DNA of 64,000 nucleotides, taken from positions 21,578,501 through 21,642,500 of the forward strand of contig JALMGJ010000008.1 of the NCBI GenBank assembly GCA_023362775.1, given 5' to 3'. Below are positions 32,640-44,033 of the stretch, one piece after another. Under the pieces are notes generated by a model. It worked only from the letters and a program-made list of their open reading frames with translations. It searched no databases and was not told the DNA's origin. Each line of letters begins with the position of its first letter. Position 1 is the first letter of the stretch. The stretch comes from Charina bottae (taxonomy: Eukaryota > Chordata > Lepidosauria > Squamata > Charinaidae). A program made the translations under genes and the position numbers.

Positions 32640-33275
32640 ATTTTTAGAATGGAAGGCCTTGGTGACAGGACATACACCCTCACTCTCTCATGCTTGGATT
32701 TCTGCAATGCATTCTCCTTAGGGTAGCATTTGAAGACCACTCAGAGGCTCCAATTGTTACAAAAGGAAGCACCCAGCATGCGGGCAGGTAAGAACCACTT
32801 TAGCACAGCAACGCCTATATTGCAGGCTCTGCACTGACTATCAGTAGCTTTCTGAGTCTGATTCAGGGTGTTAGTAATGACCAATAAAGCCCCATAAGGC
32901 TTGGACCCAAGTTACCCTAGGGATCTTCTCCTCCAGATAGAATCTGCCTGCCTTGTCTAAGTTGCTCTGGACAGAATGTTGCAGAGGATGTGAGAACAGA
33001 GATGGGAGTCCTTTGTGGGAGCCCATTCCTATGGAATGATTTCCCCCTGAGATCTGGGTGACCCCAAGTATACTGATGTTTAAAAAAGCCACAAAGATCT
33101 AGTGCTTTCTGAGTGTATGGAAGTCCTGGGGTCAGATCTTTAAACTCCCTCTGTTTGGAATACTAAGTTATAATGATTGTACATTATTTAGTGTTTTAGA
33201 AGTTGTGTGTGTGAGAGCTGTCTTGAGTTGTTTTAAGGTAGACAGGATGTACATGTAATAAATAAATAAATTAGA
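32640..33275 (+). pseudogene. Old L2-like LINE 3' fragment
   Basis: The translation, across stops, preserves SCLDFCNAF, LQLLQKEAPSM, FRVLVMTNKAP and GLDPSYPRDLL, parallel to the 30559 copy. It ends in AATAAATAAATAAAT near 33260. It is heavily decayed. Confidence 0.65.
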
Positions 33276-34252
33276 GATACACAACTAGAAGCCCTGGAGT
33301 CACATGCACCCTTCCCAAACCTTAGGTGTAGTCCTGAGAGCTCTAAGGTTTGTGGCCGTTTGTATTTTTTTAAAGTGATAAAAGGGTAAAATAATTAAAT
33401 CCTTGCCTGAGGATAATCATATTAACTATATTTAGTTTTAATTAAATGTAAATAAAATCCAGGTCAGTTTTTGGTCTGTATCCATCTAGTTCTTTTTGGA
33501 GTGTGGTCTCTATCATTCCACTTAAAATCTAAATGTGGCCCTTATGCCAGCAAAAAACTGTCCAACTATATCTTCTTGTATTATATGCTATATGGAATGT
33601 GTTATAGAAGTTCCCAGATCAATGTCCCTAAAGTAGCAGGAGGAGGAAGGGAAAGATGGGGAGAAAAACTTTAGTATTTTCTTGGATATTTTGAAGGTAC
33701 CCTACTACCTCATTCTATATACAACCCCCACTCCCTGATTAAATGTCATGCAATAACGTCATCACTATATCTGGGCAGAACATTCAGTTTGTTTATTTCT
33801 AATTATTTACTTGAGAACCTTCACATTCCTTTTTAAAAAATAACTATTAAACGATGTGGGTCAGTGTTCTATTTTGAAAGGGCAAACTAACCACCCACTT
33901 ACCTATCCACCTAAATAATATAAGGGATGCAGATAGATTATGTTAGCTACTGTACCTCTTAGGCAACAACTAGAAGGAAAAGCTGAGTCCCTGGAGAGGA
34001 ATTCTATCCTTGTTCAAATTCCAAATGAAATACTACAGCTTCCCCTGCCACAAGAGATAGAAACTTCTTATTAGGACAAGCTTCCTTGTTAAAAGCTTGT
34101 GCATTTTGTGGAAGGCTGATGGGGTTATGTGTTCAGGAGGAATGGATAAGCCATCACTGGCAATCCAACAGGATTTAGATTTTAAACAGAATGGCTTTAC
34201 TTTATATTATTATACTAATTATATGAAAAAGTACATACATGTGACAGTGTTA
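33276..34252. other. Unannotated sequence
   Basis: AT-rich, with only small unrecognised frames such as 33471-33674. Confidence 0.45.
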
Positions 34253-34267
34253 ACAATATGACAAATT

Positions 34268-34751
34268 GATGGCTTTTTTTTTTTGACAACACCAAAAGCC
34301 ACTACACCAGATTATACAGAGAAGCCATTGAAATTCACAAACACCAGCACAGTTACAATAAAAAAGAAGAAAGTCTAAAAATTAGCAAAACCTGGCTACC
34401 AGTCCTGAAAAACACAGCCTGCAAAAGGTCAACGAACTCAGTCCAACCACCAGCACATGGGAATACTTCTCACAATGAACATGCTAATTACGCTCATCAG
34501 CCACTCGTTAACATTTCAACACAACAAAAAAACCCACCTAATCTCCTATAACTTAGCTCTATAAATAGAAAATAAACAAAACATTGCCACTCTACCTGGG
34601 CACAGAGATTTCACTTCTGTCTGTGCTCCTGCCCTTTGAAGATGCTGGCCACAGATGCTGGTGAAACATTAGGAACCAAAACTTCCAGAACACAGCCACA
34701 CAGCCCGGAAGACCCACAACAGTCATTGAACTCCGGCCGGGAATGCCTTCG
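34268..34751 (+). mobile_element. Penelope-like element 3' end (5'-truncated)
   Basis: The 15-bp duplication acaatatgacaaatt flanks it (34253-34267 and 34752-34766). The coding part reads TRLYREAIEIHKHQHSYNKKEESLKISKTW, the C-terminal tail of GIY-YIG-type PLE proteins. It is followed by a 3' region with gatgctggccacagatgctg and tgaaacattaggaacc, sequence I recall from squamate PLE copies. A T-run of about 12 lies at the truncated left edge. The endonuclease core and RT are absent. Confidence 0.65.
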
Positions 34752-34766
34752 ACAATATGACAAATT

Positions 34767-35315
34767 ATTTGAAAGTCTTCTTCCTTGTCCCTTTGTAATA
34801 AAAAACAAAATCCAAAACTCTAATTCAAATGTTGACAGACAACACATATCAACAATCTATTGCTGCAAATGAGATATAGATTTATCCTTCCAGTGTTGCA
34901 TAGTAATTATTTTGGAAATCTACCATGCACAACACATCCCAATTCTTGATGATATGAGGAATTAAAATCAATGAGAATGTAACAAAGCAGAAATACTGTA
35001 TGCATCCTTAACCTGCAATCCAAAGTTATATTCCTGTAGATTTCAATAATAATGTAACAATAATAAGGCAAAACCAGATCACATGAGATAATGTTTAAAC
35101 TCCCATATTACTGCTCCCAACAGCACAGTAATTGCCACCCAACCTTATTAAACATTTTCTAAGGTGTCTAATGCACTTGAACTAAAATGTTCCATAACAC
35201 AATTTTAAGATTTTTTAAAAATAAAACACTTATTTTCACATTTTATAAAGCAATTTTCAATAGTTTATAAGTCTGTTGCTCCAAAGCCCATATAAGTGGT
35301 TAGTATTAATCTAAT
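34767..35315. other. Unannotated sequence
   Basis: No gene or repeat is supported. Confidence 0.45.
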
Positions 35316-35545
35316 CAAGAGCCAGTTTGGTGTAGTGGTTAAGGAGTCAGGCTAGAAATGGGAGACCATGAGTTCTAGTCCTGCCTTAGGTACAAAGCCA
35401 GCTGGGTGACCTTGGGCCAGTCACTTTCTTTTAGCCCTAGGAAGGAGGCAATGGCAAACCACTTCTGAAAAAACCTTGCAAGAAAACTGCACGGACTTGT
35501 CTAGGTAGTCTCTGGGACCAGACGCGATTGAACGGATAAAAAAAA
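35316..35545 (+). mobile_element. tRNA-derived SINE
   Basis: The head agccagtttggtgtagtggt is followed by taaggagtcaggctagaaat and a B-box-like gagttctagtcctgc. The body continues with gaccttgggccagtcacttt and ggcaatggcaaaccacttct, and ends gattgaacggataaa. Related minus-strand copies are at 43553 and 58072. The head shows Pol III promoter spacing. I did not assign the named family. Confidence 0.75.
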
Positions 35546-37350
35546 TTAACTCCTTTTAACTATTCATAAAATGGACTGTTGGCTGGGGATCCTCAGTTGA
35601 TTCTTTCAGTGCTTCTTGTCAGAGGTTGGAAAAAAGGGACAGGAAAGCATGTTTGGCTTTCCAAACATGCACACACAGTTCTCCCTTAACTTAACAAACT
35701 ATATGTATACAGTTCTATACAATTTCAAATAGAGCTTTTTACAATGTCTTATCTGTTTCAGTCACTCCCTCCCTCATAAAGCTTCTTTCTGTGTTTTCAT
35801 GTATAGGTTCACTTCGATTCTAGGGAGGAGAATGGGAAGAGGGAAAATCATCTCTTTTCTGGGCTTCTTGGATTCTAGCACCTTTGTCAAGTTGTCTTCA
35901 CTGACCTCTGCTCTGTTCTCTGAAAACTGCAGTCCTTCCTACCAGCCAGTTAGCTCAATGGACCTCTTTTTCAGGTCCTGCTTGCTCCTGCTGGGTCTTC
36001 AACTGTAGGTTATTCCTCCTTGGTATACACGGTATCATTAGTCCATAGTGTACAAAAATAATTCCAGGAATGCTCAGCATGTTACACAGTATCATCTTCC
36101 ATCACTTAATGTGTCTGCTCTTTTGAACGTTTATAGCTGCAAGGTACATATGCCTACATCCATGTGTTTTAATCAGACAAGAATATTCTTAGTATCTATG
36201 TGACACTGAGCTTGACTTTGGCCCATGGGTTGGGTAGGTGGGAAACACTGTAACCTTGAAACTATTGCATCATCTCAAGTCCAGCAGGTAAACTCATCAT
36301 GTCACACTTCTAACTGTGGAGCTTCAGAAGTCTTCGTTTTCTTGGCAATGGATTAGGAGGCAAAAGGTGGTATGGAAAACATAGCAACTATTGAAATGAA
36401 CTCTGGACATTTGCTATTTCCATTCTTTGCTATAGGACCACCAAGGTCAGGAGCACACAATCATTTTGGGGCCAGGGCCACATCTCACCTGTGAGCAGCA
36501 TGCTGGATAAAACCAATAAAAATTGGTATTCGAAGTGGGAGGAGTTCTGACAAAACAAAGTTGACTATAATTCCCCTTATATTTAATAACATTTCTATCC
36601 TTTATCTCCTTAAAAAATTGTATCAGTGGCAAATTTTACAGGGGTTCTGGGACCACATTTAAGACATGGAGGGACACATGTTTTAAGCTTTTATCATAGG
36701 AGAGTGCAGCCTTCATGGTTGCTAAGAAATTTATAAGAAAGGAAGGTGGAGGTAGAAATTCTGGGGACCTTTCTGGGAATAAGGCCAAAAGGACATTATT
36801 TCTAAGTGGGGAAACTACATTGATTACTATTTTATAAGGTGGTCTTTCTCTCCATCTCCTTGTAAATGAAGCCATGGTTTTGTGGCAGAGCAGTTGGTGG
36901 AGTGATTTTCTCCCTATACACGACAGACTTTAGAAAGGAAACAGGAGCAAAAGGGATGAGAGAAAGATCTATTGCATTGTAAAAAAGTTATCATTCAGCT
37001 GTTATTCCTCTACATGGTATATACAGTTTTTAATGCATCTACTTTTCTGAGTACAACTAAACAGCAAAATAGGTATGAAGCTGCAGGTTAGCTCTTGGTA
37101 AGAGCACTGAAAACATGAAAGCACGAGGAGAGCTTCTGTCCAGCTAGGTGTAGGGAGCCAGGGAGATGACCTTGGAGAAGGAATCCAGAGGCCATTAAGA
37201 AAACATCAGGTCCAGAAAAAATATGTGTTGTTTCCAGAGAGGCAGGAGACCATTAAAAAGAGACTAAGACTCCACCCACCATAGGCTTATTCCCTCCCTG
37301 GGATTAAGAGGGAAGGAAGGAAAGACACAGGCAGACTTGCAAGATTCTGT
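35546..37350. other. Unannotated sequence
   Basis: No supported gene or dispersed repeat in 1.8 kb. Frames reach only 79 codons. Confidence 0.45.
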
Positions 37351-38017
37351 TATTATTTTTGTTGTTTATTCAATAAGTCGCTTCCGACTCTTCGTGACTT
37401 CATGGACCAGCCCATGCCAGAGCTTCCTGTCGGCCATCACCATCCCCAGTTCTCCCACGGTGGAGTCCGTCACTTCCAGAATATCATCCATCCATCTTGC
37501 CCTTGGTCGGCCCCTCTTCCTTTTGCCTTCCACTTTCCCTAGCATCAGCATCTTCTCCAGGGTATCCTGTCTTCTCATTATGTGGCCAAAGTACTTCAGT
37601 TTTGCTTTTAATATCATTCCCTCAAGTGAAGAGTCTGGCTTTATTTCCTGGCGTATGGACTGGTTTGATCTTCTTGCAGTCCAAGGCACTCTCAGAATTT
37701 TCCTCCAACACCACAGTTCAAAAGCATCTATCTTCCTTCGCTCAGCCTTCCTTATGGTCCAGCTCTTGCAGCCATAGGTTACTACGGGGAATACCATTGC
37801 TTTAACTATGTGGACCTTTGTTGTCAGTGTGATGTCTCTGCTCTTAACTATTTTATCAAGATTTGTCATTGCTTTCCTCCCAAGAAGTTGATGTCTTCTG
37901 ATTTCCTGGCTGCAGTCAGCCTCTGCAGTAATCTTTGCGCCTAGAAATACAAAGTCTGTCACTGCCTCCACCTTTTCTCCATCTGTTTGCCAGTTATCAA
38001 TCAAGCTGGTTGCCATC
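37351..38017 (-). mobile_element. 5'-truncated Bov-B (RTE) LINE
   Basis: The minus-strand frame 38016-37366 is open for 216 codons and matches the C-terminal third of the Bov-B protein at 44-46 kb: LTTKVHIVKAMVFPVVTYGC, FELWCWRKILRVPWTARRSN and GRPRARWMDDILEVT. The copy begins at the codon for MATSL and ends with the Bov-B 3' sequence (gaataaacaacaaaaataat on the minus strand). It lacks endonuclease and catalytic RT. The uninterrupted frame implies a fairly recent insertion. No clear duplication was found. Confidence 0.85.
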
Positions 38018-39407
38018 TCAATAAAGTATAGTTCTGATCTTCCTTTGGAGTCAATTTCCTAATCTGGTCTATCTCGTAAGGCTGACACTGGGCCACCAGT
38101 ACCGTACATCCTGTTTTGTCCATCTGCTAATTGTGCTGATCATGAATAAATAATTCAGAAGGATGTGAACATGAACAAAGTTAACAGAAACAATAAAAGA
38201 AAAATGAAAATGTAGGTACACCGTGCATGGTACATTTCTGTTGCTTGAGATATTTGAGAAAGTAACAGTATGTTGCTGATCAGTTTCCATGACTGTAGTC
38301 ATATCATTTGCTGTACTATTTTTTCTGGTGCCCAATCTTCCTTCCTGTTTTTTTTGCTGTTTCTGATTGCAAATTATAGGGTTGTAGTCCAACATATTTG
38401 GATAGCACCATCTCAAGCAAAGAGTTATGCCACTCATCAGTCTTTTATAACCCCATTAGCATTCCAGTTCTACTTGAATTTGGTTCAGATATATTGACGT
38501 TAGAAGTTGGTTGTATAGGACATGGAAAATTAAGCAGCTGCACATGTTACAGTTCAACAGCTTGTGAATACAGCTCATAAACCATATGTTGTAGTTCAGA
38601 AGGGCTTGACAAACTCTTGTTTTAGCTGCTTACTTGGAACTCAGTTGTGCACATGTGCACATACACCCAAGCTGGCCAAGTAATATCTATCTGATGAGTC
38701 ATCTTCAGCTTTACGGATCATAAATTGTGCACTCCTAGCCTATGCTAAAAGTTGTATTTGATGTAGCAGAGAAACATTTAAGAAAAATATCAGTAGGAAG
38801 GTCAAGTCTATAAAAAACATATCTCTTGTAAAAGAAGGGATGGAAATAAGATATAACTAGAATAAATCACCTATATAAAGCAGATGGTGTAGTGATTATT
38901 ATAGCCATTGCAAATGTATCATTCCAGCTGGAATGCCAAAAAGAAAGATATCTCAATGTTCATAATATTGTTCAAAGACAATTCTAACTGCTTTGGAAGA
39001 ATATGTGTGCCTTGTTATTATTTCCACAGGCTGCTTTGCTCTTATTTAACAATAACAAATGACCAAATTGTGTTAAATGAGCTTAGTCATATTACAAATA
39101 TTTTATTTAGCAGTTAGCAGCTGTTGAGAGGAAGGCTGAATAGAATTGTGCTTCGCTTCCCATCATAATAAGTGTTGCATAAATATGTGGCCTATCTTTA
39201 ACTATCCTACTTTACAAGTACAGCTTAGTGGAATCAGGGCATTTTACTTGTGAATAGGTATGTTTACAATAAATGTGGTATCTAGAGTTTTATATACTAC
39301 TCATTCCCAAAATTAAAGAACTATATCTTGTTAGCTAATTAATATAAAAGCACAATATTAGGCTCAGTCCCACATTATGTAACATTAGCCCTCTGAATGG
39401 TTCAACC
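38018..39407. other. Unannotated sequence
   Basis: A 122-codon minus-strand frame (38069-38437) has no recognisable features. No repeats identified. Confidence 0.45.
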
Positions 39408-39415
39408 CATTATAG

Positions 39416-39653
39416 CAGAGCTTTCCAAACTTTTCATGTTGGTGACACACTTTTTAGACATGCATCATTTCGCGACACACTCTTACAGCAGGGTATCATT
39501 TCACGACACACTCTTACAGCAGGGCACAAGGCAGGCACTAGGACCTGCGTGGAATCCTGGCAGGGCAGGTTTGGAGGCAGCAGCAGCCGCGACACACCCA
39601 AACACTGCAGCCGACACGCTAACGTGTCCCGACACACAGTTTGGAAAGCTCTG
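39416..39653. mobile_element. hAT MITE, copy 3 (238 bp)
   Basis: The termini match copies 1 and 2, with a perfect 8-bp duplication cattatag (39408-39415 and 39654-39661). Only one of the internal acaaggcaggcact units is present. No coding capacity. Confidence 0.87.
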
Positions 39654-39661
39654 CATTATAG

Positions 39662-40059
39662 CTTTCCACTGTATCAGAATTTTGTTTCTATTGCAGCCCC
39701 ATGATGGATTGCTCACATGTATATGATGTTTGTATAGAGAAACACCAAATAAAATTTTTCTTCCTTTTTGGGAGTTCTAGATGGGGACTCTTGTTTTTTA
39801 TTTTCATTAACCTTATATTCTCACTGTTTGTTTACCATGTCAAATCTTGTTACCATACTACTCTATTTAATTTTCTAAATCTGTATATTTGATATCAATA
39901 ATCCATGATCTGTTCTCCAATTTCCACCTGGAAATATACTGGTTGTCTGGAATGCACACCTTTGATGTCTGTTTTCTACTATGTAGCCGATTTGATTCTA
40001 ATGGGCAATATTATACTATAAAACTGTGTTAATAAGAAAATACAAATAATATTGGTCAT
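39662..40059. other. Unannotated sequence
   Basis: No gene or repeat recognised between the hAT copy and the SauriaSINE. Confidence 0.45.
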
Positions 40060-40074
40060 CTAGTGATGTCCAAG

Positions 40075-40407
40075 GGGCGTGGTGGCTCAGCGGGTAAGAC
40101 ACCAGGCTTGTCAATCGGAAGATCACAAGTTCGGAGGTTCGAATCTCTAGCCCCGCCTGACGGAGTGAGCTCCCACACTAGCCCCAGCTCTTGCCAACCT
40201 AGCAATTTGAAAGCATGCAAATGCAAGTAGATTAATAGGTACCACTTCGGTGGGTAGGTAACAGCATTCCACGTGCGTCATGCCGGCCACATGACCGTGG
40301 AAGCATCTTCGGACAGCGCTGGCTCTTCAGCTAACAAACGGAGATGAGCACCGGCTCCTAGAGTCGGACACGACTGCACAAATGTGCGGGGGGAACCTTT
40401 ACCTTTA
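40075..40407 (+). mobile_element. SauriaSINE, full length
   Basis: The head gggcgtggtggctcagcggg carries the A box, and ggaggttcgaatc carries the B box of a tRNA-derived Pol III promoter. The body ends in acctttacctttac, the ACCTTT-type tail shared with Bov-B LINEs. The perfect 15-bp duplication ctagtgatgtccaag lies at 40060-40074 and 40408-40422. Confidence 0.92.
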
Positions 40408-40422
40408 CTAGTGATGTCCAAG

Positions 40423-42148
40423 CATAGGGTCTGCATTAATGTTACTTGAAAGCTGTGGTGATGAATAAAGAATGATCATTGCAAAACTTAATTAATTAAT
40501 TAAATACAAACTTTTTGTTTACTTCAGTTTATATGTTGCTTCAGGCTGCAGATTCTGATTGCCTTACAACAAACCAAGGATATAAACTTAAGAAAGAGGG
40601 AATAGTCTGAATATTTATCCCTAGGCTATTCCAGAGGAGGGGGGTGTTGCCAAGAACGACAATGCTACAGATGGCATTCCCTTGGTTCTCCTCTCCCCCA
40701 GTGGATTCTTGAAGATTGTATTTCTTTCATGGTTTGGGCCCAAAGCAAGCCTTCTGTCCCTAATCACACTAAATTCAATCTGAAGCAGGCAATTTCAGAG
40801 ATATTCAGGTCCTGAGCCATGTGGGCCTTTATAAAGTAGACAATCACTGTTGTTTCTTAGACTACAATTGCTTGACCAGGTACTCTTGTGCAGTGACACT
40901 GACGTTTTTGTTTTTTTCAAATGAATTAATTACTCCACATTCTGGAGTAATGGAAGATTCAAACAATGACGAATCCTTGGAAACAGGATGGGATACAGAT
41001 GGCTACTTTGGGTTTGATCAAATGCCTTTTGCATTCTGTAGGATTTCTTTTCGTCTCATGATCTTTGAAGTGCACAGCCCTCTTCCAAATTACATTAGAA
41101 ATTACTCTGACTTTCAACAGGGTTGTCCCTATGGTATTTGGAATTGCTGCTGTTCAAATACCTTGAGTCATACAAATGAGTTCACTGTGACATTGAGCCA
41201 ATTGGGTTTGCAAGTCATCTACAGTGGAAGAGATCAGCCTGCTGATTCTGTACATCACTCTCCTCTGTAGCTATTTGCAGTTCATGAGCTGGGAGACAGA
41301 GGCCATGGTGTGGAATCAGCCTCATCAGTTAGTGAGCAAAGGAGGAGAAACATGTATGAGAATTGTGCTGTTCTTGAAGCAAACTCTCCCTTCTTTGCAA
41401 AGTGTGCTAAGGAAGTTGCACTTTCAAGAATATACTATGCCTCAGGGCTATTTTGTTGCCAGTGATATGTAATTATATGTAATATAATTAACAGGTAGAA
41501 GTAAAGCTACTTTATATTTGTATTAAATCAATATATGCAATATGGGCAACAGCTTAGCAAACTTTAACTGGCTGAGATGTTGGTGTAAATGGCTTCCTGC
41601 CTAGTGAGGCAGGAGTCACAAAAGTATAGGAGTATATCTCCACGTTTCTGCATAGAAACTTGATTACTCATAACGTATTCACATATAATGGATTTCACCC
41701 TTGGTGTGCCTTCATGAAAGTCAACTTACAAATAAGCATTACTTTTCTCCTATTTTTGGAAAAAGTAGAATAATACAAATGATTGCAGCTTTTCATGTTG
41801 ATTATTATAACTGCTGGTGAATTGCTTTTCTGAAATAGGTTTAAAAAACAAGAATGATTTTCCTTTTAATTATACAGCAATACCAAAAGTCTTAGGAGGT
41901 AAAAAAATAAGCTATCCGTATGGAACCATTAGGAGATAAAAGTTTATAGTTACACAATAAGACATTTCTCCAGTCCATAAATAATTGTCCATGGTGGATA
42001 GGATAAGTTAACCTCAAAAGTTAAGGTTTTAGGTCCTTAAGCTACAATCTTATATACTGGCAGCAGGGTGCCTGTAGATTTAGAAAGCACCTGGATGCCT
42101 CCATGGCATCTGTAGAACCCCCATGTTATGGCTGAAATGAGATGAGTT
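40423..42148. other. Unannotated sequence with an unrecognised 149-codon frame
   Basis: The plus-strand frame 40821-41270 encodes 149 codons but shows no domain, signal peptide or family resemblance. The segment 41092-41142 inside it is nearly identical to 42579-42629, so at least part of it is repeated sequence. The rest of the span shows nothing I can name. Confidence 0.4.
41092..41142 (+). repeat. 51-bp duplicated segment, copy A
   Basis: It starts acattagaaattactctgac and ends ggtatttgga. It matches 42579-42629 with two mismatches, while the flanks differ. The source element is unknown. Confidence 0.7.
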
Positions 42149-42161
42149 TATATCCAGGATA

Positions 42162-42342
42162 TGTCTATGAAGGTTCTCAGTCATCCAGGTGGAATTGTCT
42201 GTAGCTTGAATCATGTCAACTGGATTTCTATTTTATCAGTGGAAACGTTTCGCTCCTTATCCAAGGAGCTCCTTGGATAAGGAGCGAAATGTTTCCACTG
42301 ATAAAATAGAAATCTAGTTGACATGATTCAAGCTACAGACAA
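42162..42342. mobile_element. Second fold-back PLE-like insertion
   Basis: The arms 42194-42267 and 42270-42342 are near-perfect inverted repeats centred on ccaaggagctccttgg. A 13-bp duplication tatatccaggata flanks the unit (42149-42161 and 42343-42355). The left end ggttctcagtcatccaggtg and the motif ggataaggagcgaaa are ones I associate with Penelope-like elements. Each arm keeps a stem GCTCCTT/AAGGAGC followed by GAAA, the 3' half of a hammerhead core. The CUGANGA half is lost at the junction. Confidence 0.55.
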
Positions 42343-42375
42343 TATATCCAGGATACTTCCCCCTGTTCTTATAAA

Positions 42376-42990
42376 CATGACAGGGACCAGGTTCAGCCCC
42401 CAGTTTACATAATCTTGACAGATCCAAAGGAACTATTCCAGCCCCTAAACAAAACCCCTCAATCCCTTTTGACCAAAAAGAAAGGAATATTATTCACCTT
42501 AACGAAGCTGACAAAACACAGCAGAGACAGCCTATGCTGTCACCCAACAGCAGACTTAATAAGGAAAATGCAACAACTACATTAGAAATTACTCTAACTT
42601 TCAACAGGGTTGTCCCTGTGGTATTTGGACAAAAGTACAGACATTCCATTCCAAACTGAGGACACGGCCTTAATCTCATCAACATTCCACTGCTTGTTAA
42701 CAAAGAAACAGTGTGCTGCTGCCTCTAAAGTAACAATTTTTTCTTAACAATAACAGATCTACTTACCCATTCAGACTTAACTGAGTTTCCCTATATGGCC
42801 TCAAGATCCTGACAGCAAATCAAACCCCTAGAATTTCCTGCCCCACAATTCAAAATTCTTATAAAAGATCTGACATTTCTATTGTTCTCTCTTCCTCTTT
42901 TTGTGTAAGTGGGAACCCAACAATTGATTGTTCTCCCAATAAAGTGTGTGATCTTCCTCCTCAGAGTTGTGTTCCATTTTTTGCTTTCCA
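42376..42990 (+). mobile_element. Probable LTR fragment with promoter and poly(A) signals
   Basis: TATAAAAG (42860-42867) is followed 71 bp later by AATAAA (42938-42943) and a GT/T-rich stretch, the R-U5 layout of a retroviral-type LTR. A possible start is TGACAGGG (42378). No matching duplication or clear CA end was found, so both edges are approximate. No coding sequence is present. Confidence 0.4.
42579..42629 (+). repeat. 51-bp duplicated segment, copy B
   Basis: It differs from 41092-41142 at two positions. It lies in the presumed U3 part of the LTR-like sequence, suggesting that the copy at 41.1 kb is also retroelement-derived. Confidence 0.7.
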
Positions 42991-43299
42991 TGACACACGA
43001 AATGAAATAATTTTAAAAATAGCTGAAAGCTTTCTAGTTTGACAAATTTTTCAAGATGCAATATTCTTGTTAAAAATGTCATAAGATTCAAGATTCATGA
43101 GAATTTAACAGTGAAATTGCTGAAACCTTGTCTGATTTGCAGTTTCATGAGTCTTCTTTTATTTTTACATTTAAATTGTACTTTTTGGCACCTATGCCAT
43201 CATGAACAATAATAGGATGATAATTCTGAAAAAGGTGTTGACCTTTGCTATATAATAACACATCAGTGCTTTTCTATCACTGACACAATATTCAAAGGT
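42991..43299. other. Unannotated sequence
   Basis: AT-rich with no recognised feature. Confidence 0.4.
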
Positions 43300-43549
43300 A
43301 TTTTATTTTATTTTATTATTTTATTTTATTTTATTATTATTTTATTTTATTTTATTTTATTTTATTTATTTTATTTTTTATTTTATTTTATTTTATTTTA
43401 TATTTTATTTTATATTTTATTTTATTTTTTATTTTATTTTATTTTATTTTATTTTATTTTATTTTATTTTATTTTATTTTATTTTATTTTATTTTATTTT
43501 ATTTTATTTTATTTTATTTTATTTTATTTTATTTTATTTTATTTTATTT
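43300..43549. repeat. TTTTA pentanucleotide microsatellite (250 bp)
   Basis: A long TTTTA array with a few TTATT and TATATT interruptions. On the minus strand it directly follows the SINE at 43553-43775, so it probably grew from that SINE's 3' tail. Confidence 0.9.
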
Positions 43550-43552
43550 GTG

Positions 43553-43775
43553 CCTTTGAGTCAGTCTTGACTCCTGGGCACTACCTGGGTAAATCCTTGT
43601 AGTTTCTTGGCAACATTATTGGAAGTGGTTTGCCATTACCTTCTTCCTACGGCTAAGAGGGAGTGAGTGGCCCCAAATCACCCAGCTGGTTTTGTGTCTA
43701 AGGCAGGACTAGAATTCACAGACTCCTGGTTTCTAGTCTGGTGCCTTTAACCACTACTCCAAACTGGCTCTGTAG
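43553..43775 (-). mobile_element. tRNA-derived SINE with TAAAA tail
   Basis: The reverse complement starts gagccagtttggagtagtgg and follows the 35316 SINE through its tRNA-like head and ggcaaaccacttcc body. Its 3' end abuts the TTTTA array on the plus strand. Confidence 0.75.
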
Positions 43776-44033
43776 ATATATTTAGGTATGACCAAAATAG
43801 AAGATCAAGAAGCTAATGGGATAGATTTCACTGGATTTTCTGTTCCAAAAGAATATGTATGTGCTTTGGGATAGGTTCACATATTATGCTAATTCAATGT
43901 TTAATTTTAATCACAGTTTATGGAATACTATGCCTCAACATCTGAGTTCAGAAATAACATTATGTCATAAACCATGGTTTACTAACCACATTAGCTTGCA
44001 TTTGCTGTTTTACACTAGATCAAAACCATTTGT

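Noticed and set aside
34620..34670. Hammerhead ribozyme in the PLE 3' end
   Set aside because: A TTGAAGA and a TGAAAC occur in the right order, but the intervening stem is weak and the first core base is wrong, so I did not call it.
40085..40150. A functional tRNA gene suggested by A-box and B-box sequences
   Set aside because: The boxes belong to the SauriaSINE head. The same head recurs at 49762, 52701 and 62750, with retroposon duplications and an ACCTTT tail, and no complete cloverleaf was evident.
40821..41270. Possible host gene of 149 codons
   Set aside because: It has no recognisable domain, no homologous neighbour and no visible splice context, and it contains a 51-bp segment repeated in LTR-like sequence at 42.6 kb.
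43300..43549. CRISPR-like or satellite array
   Set aside because: It is a simple pentamer repeat without spacers. No CRISPR arrangement exists anywhere in the window, and the DNA is clearly vertebrate.
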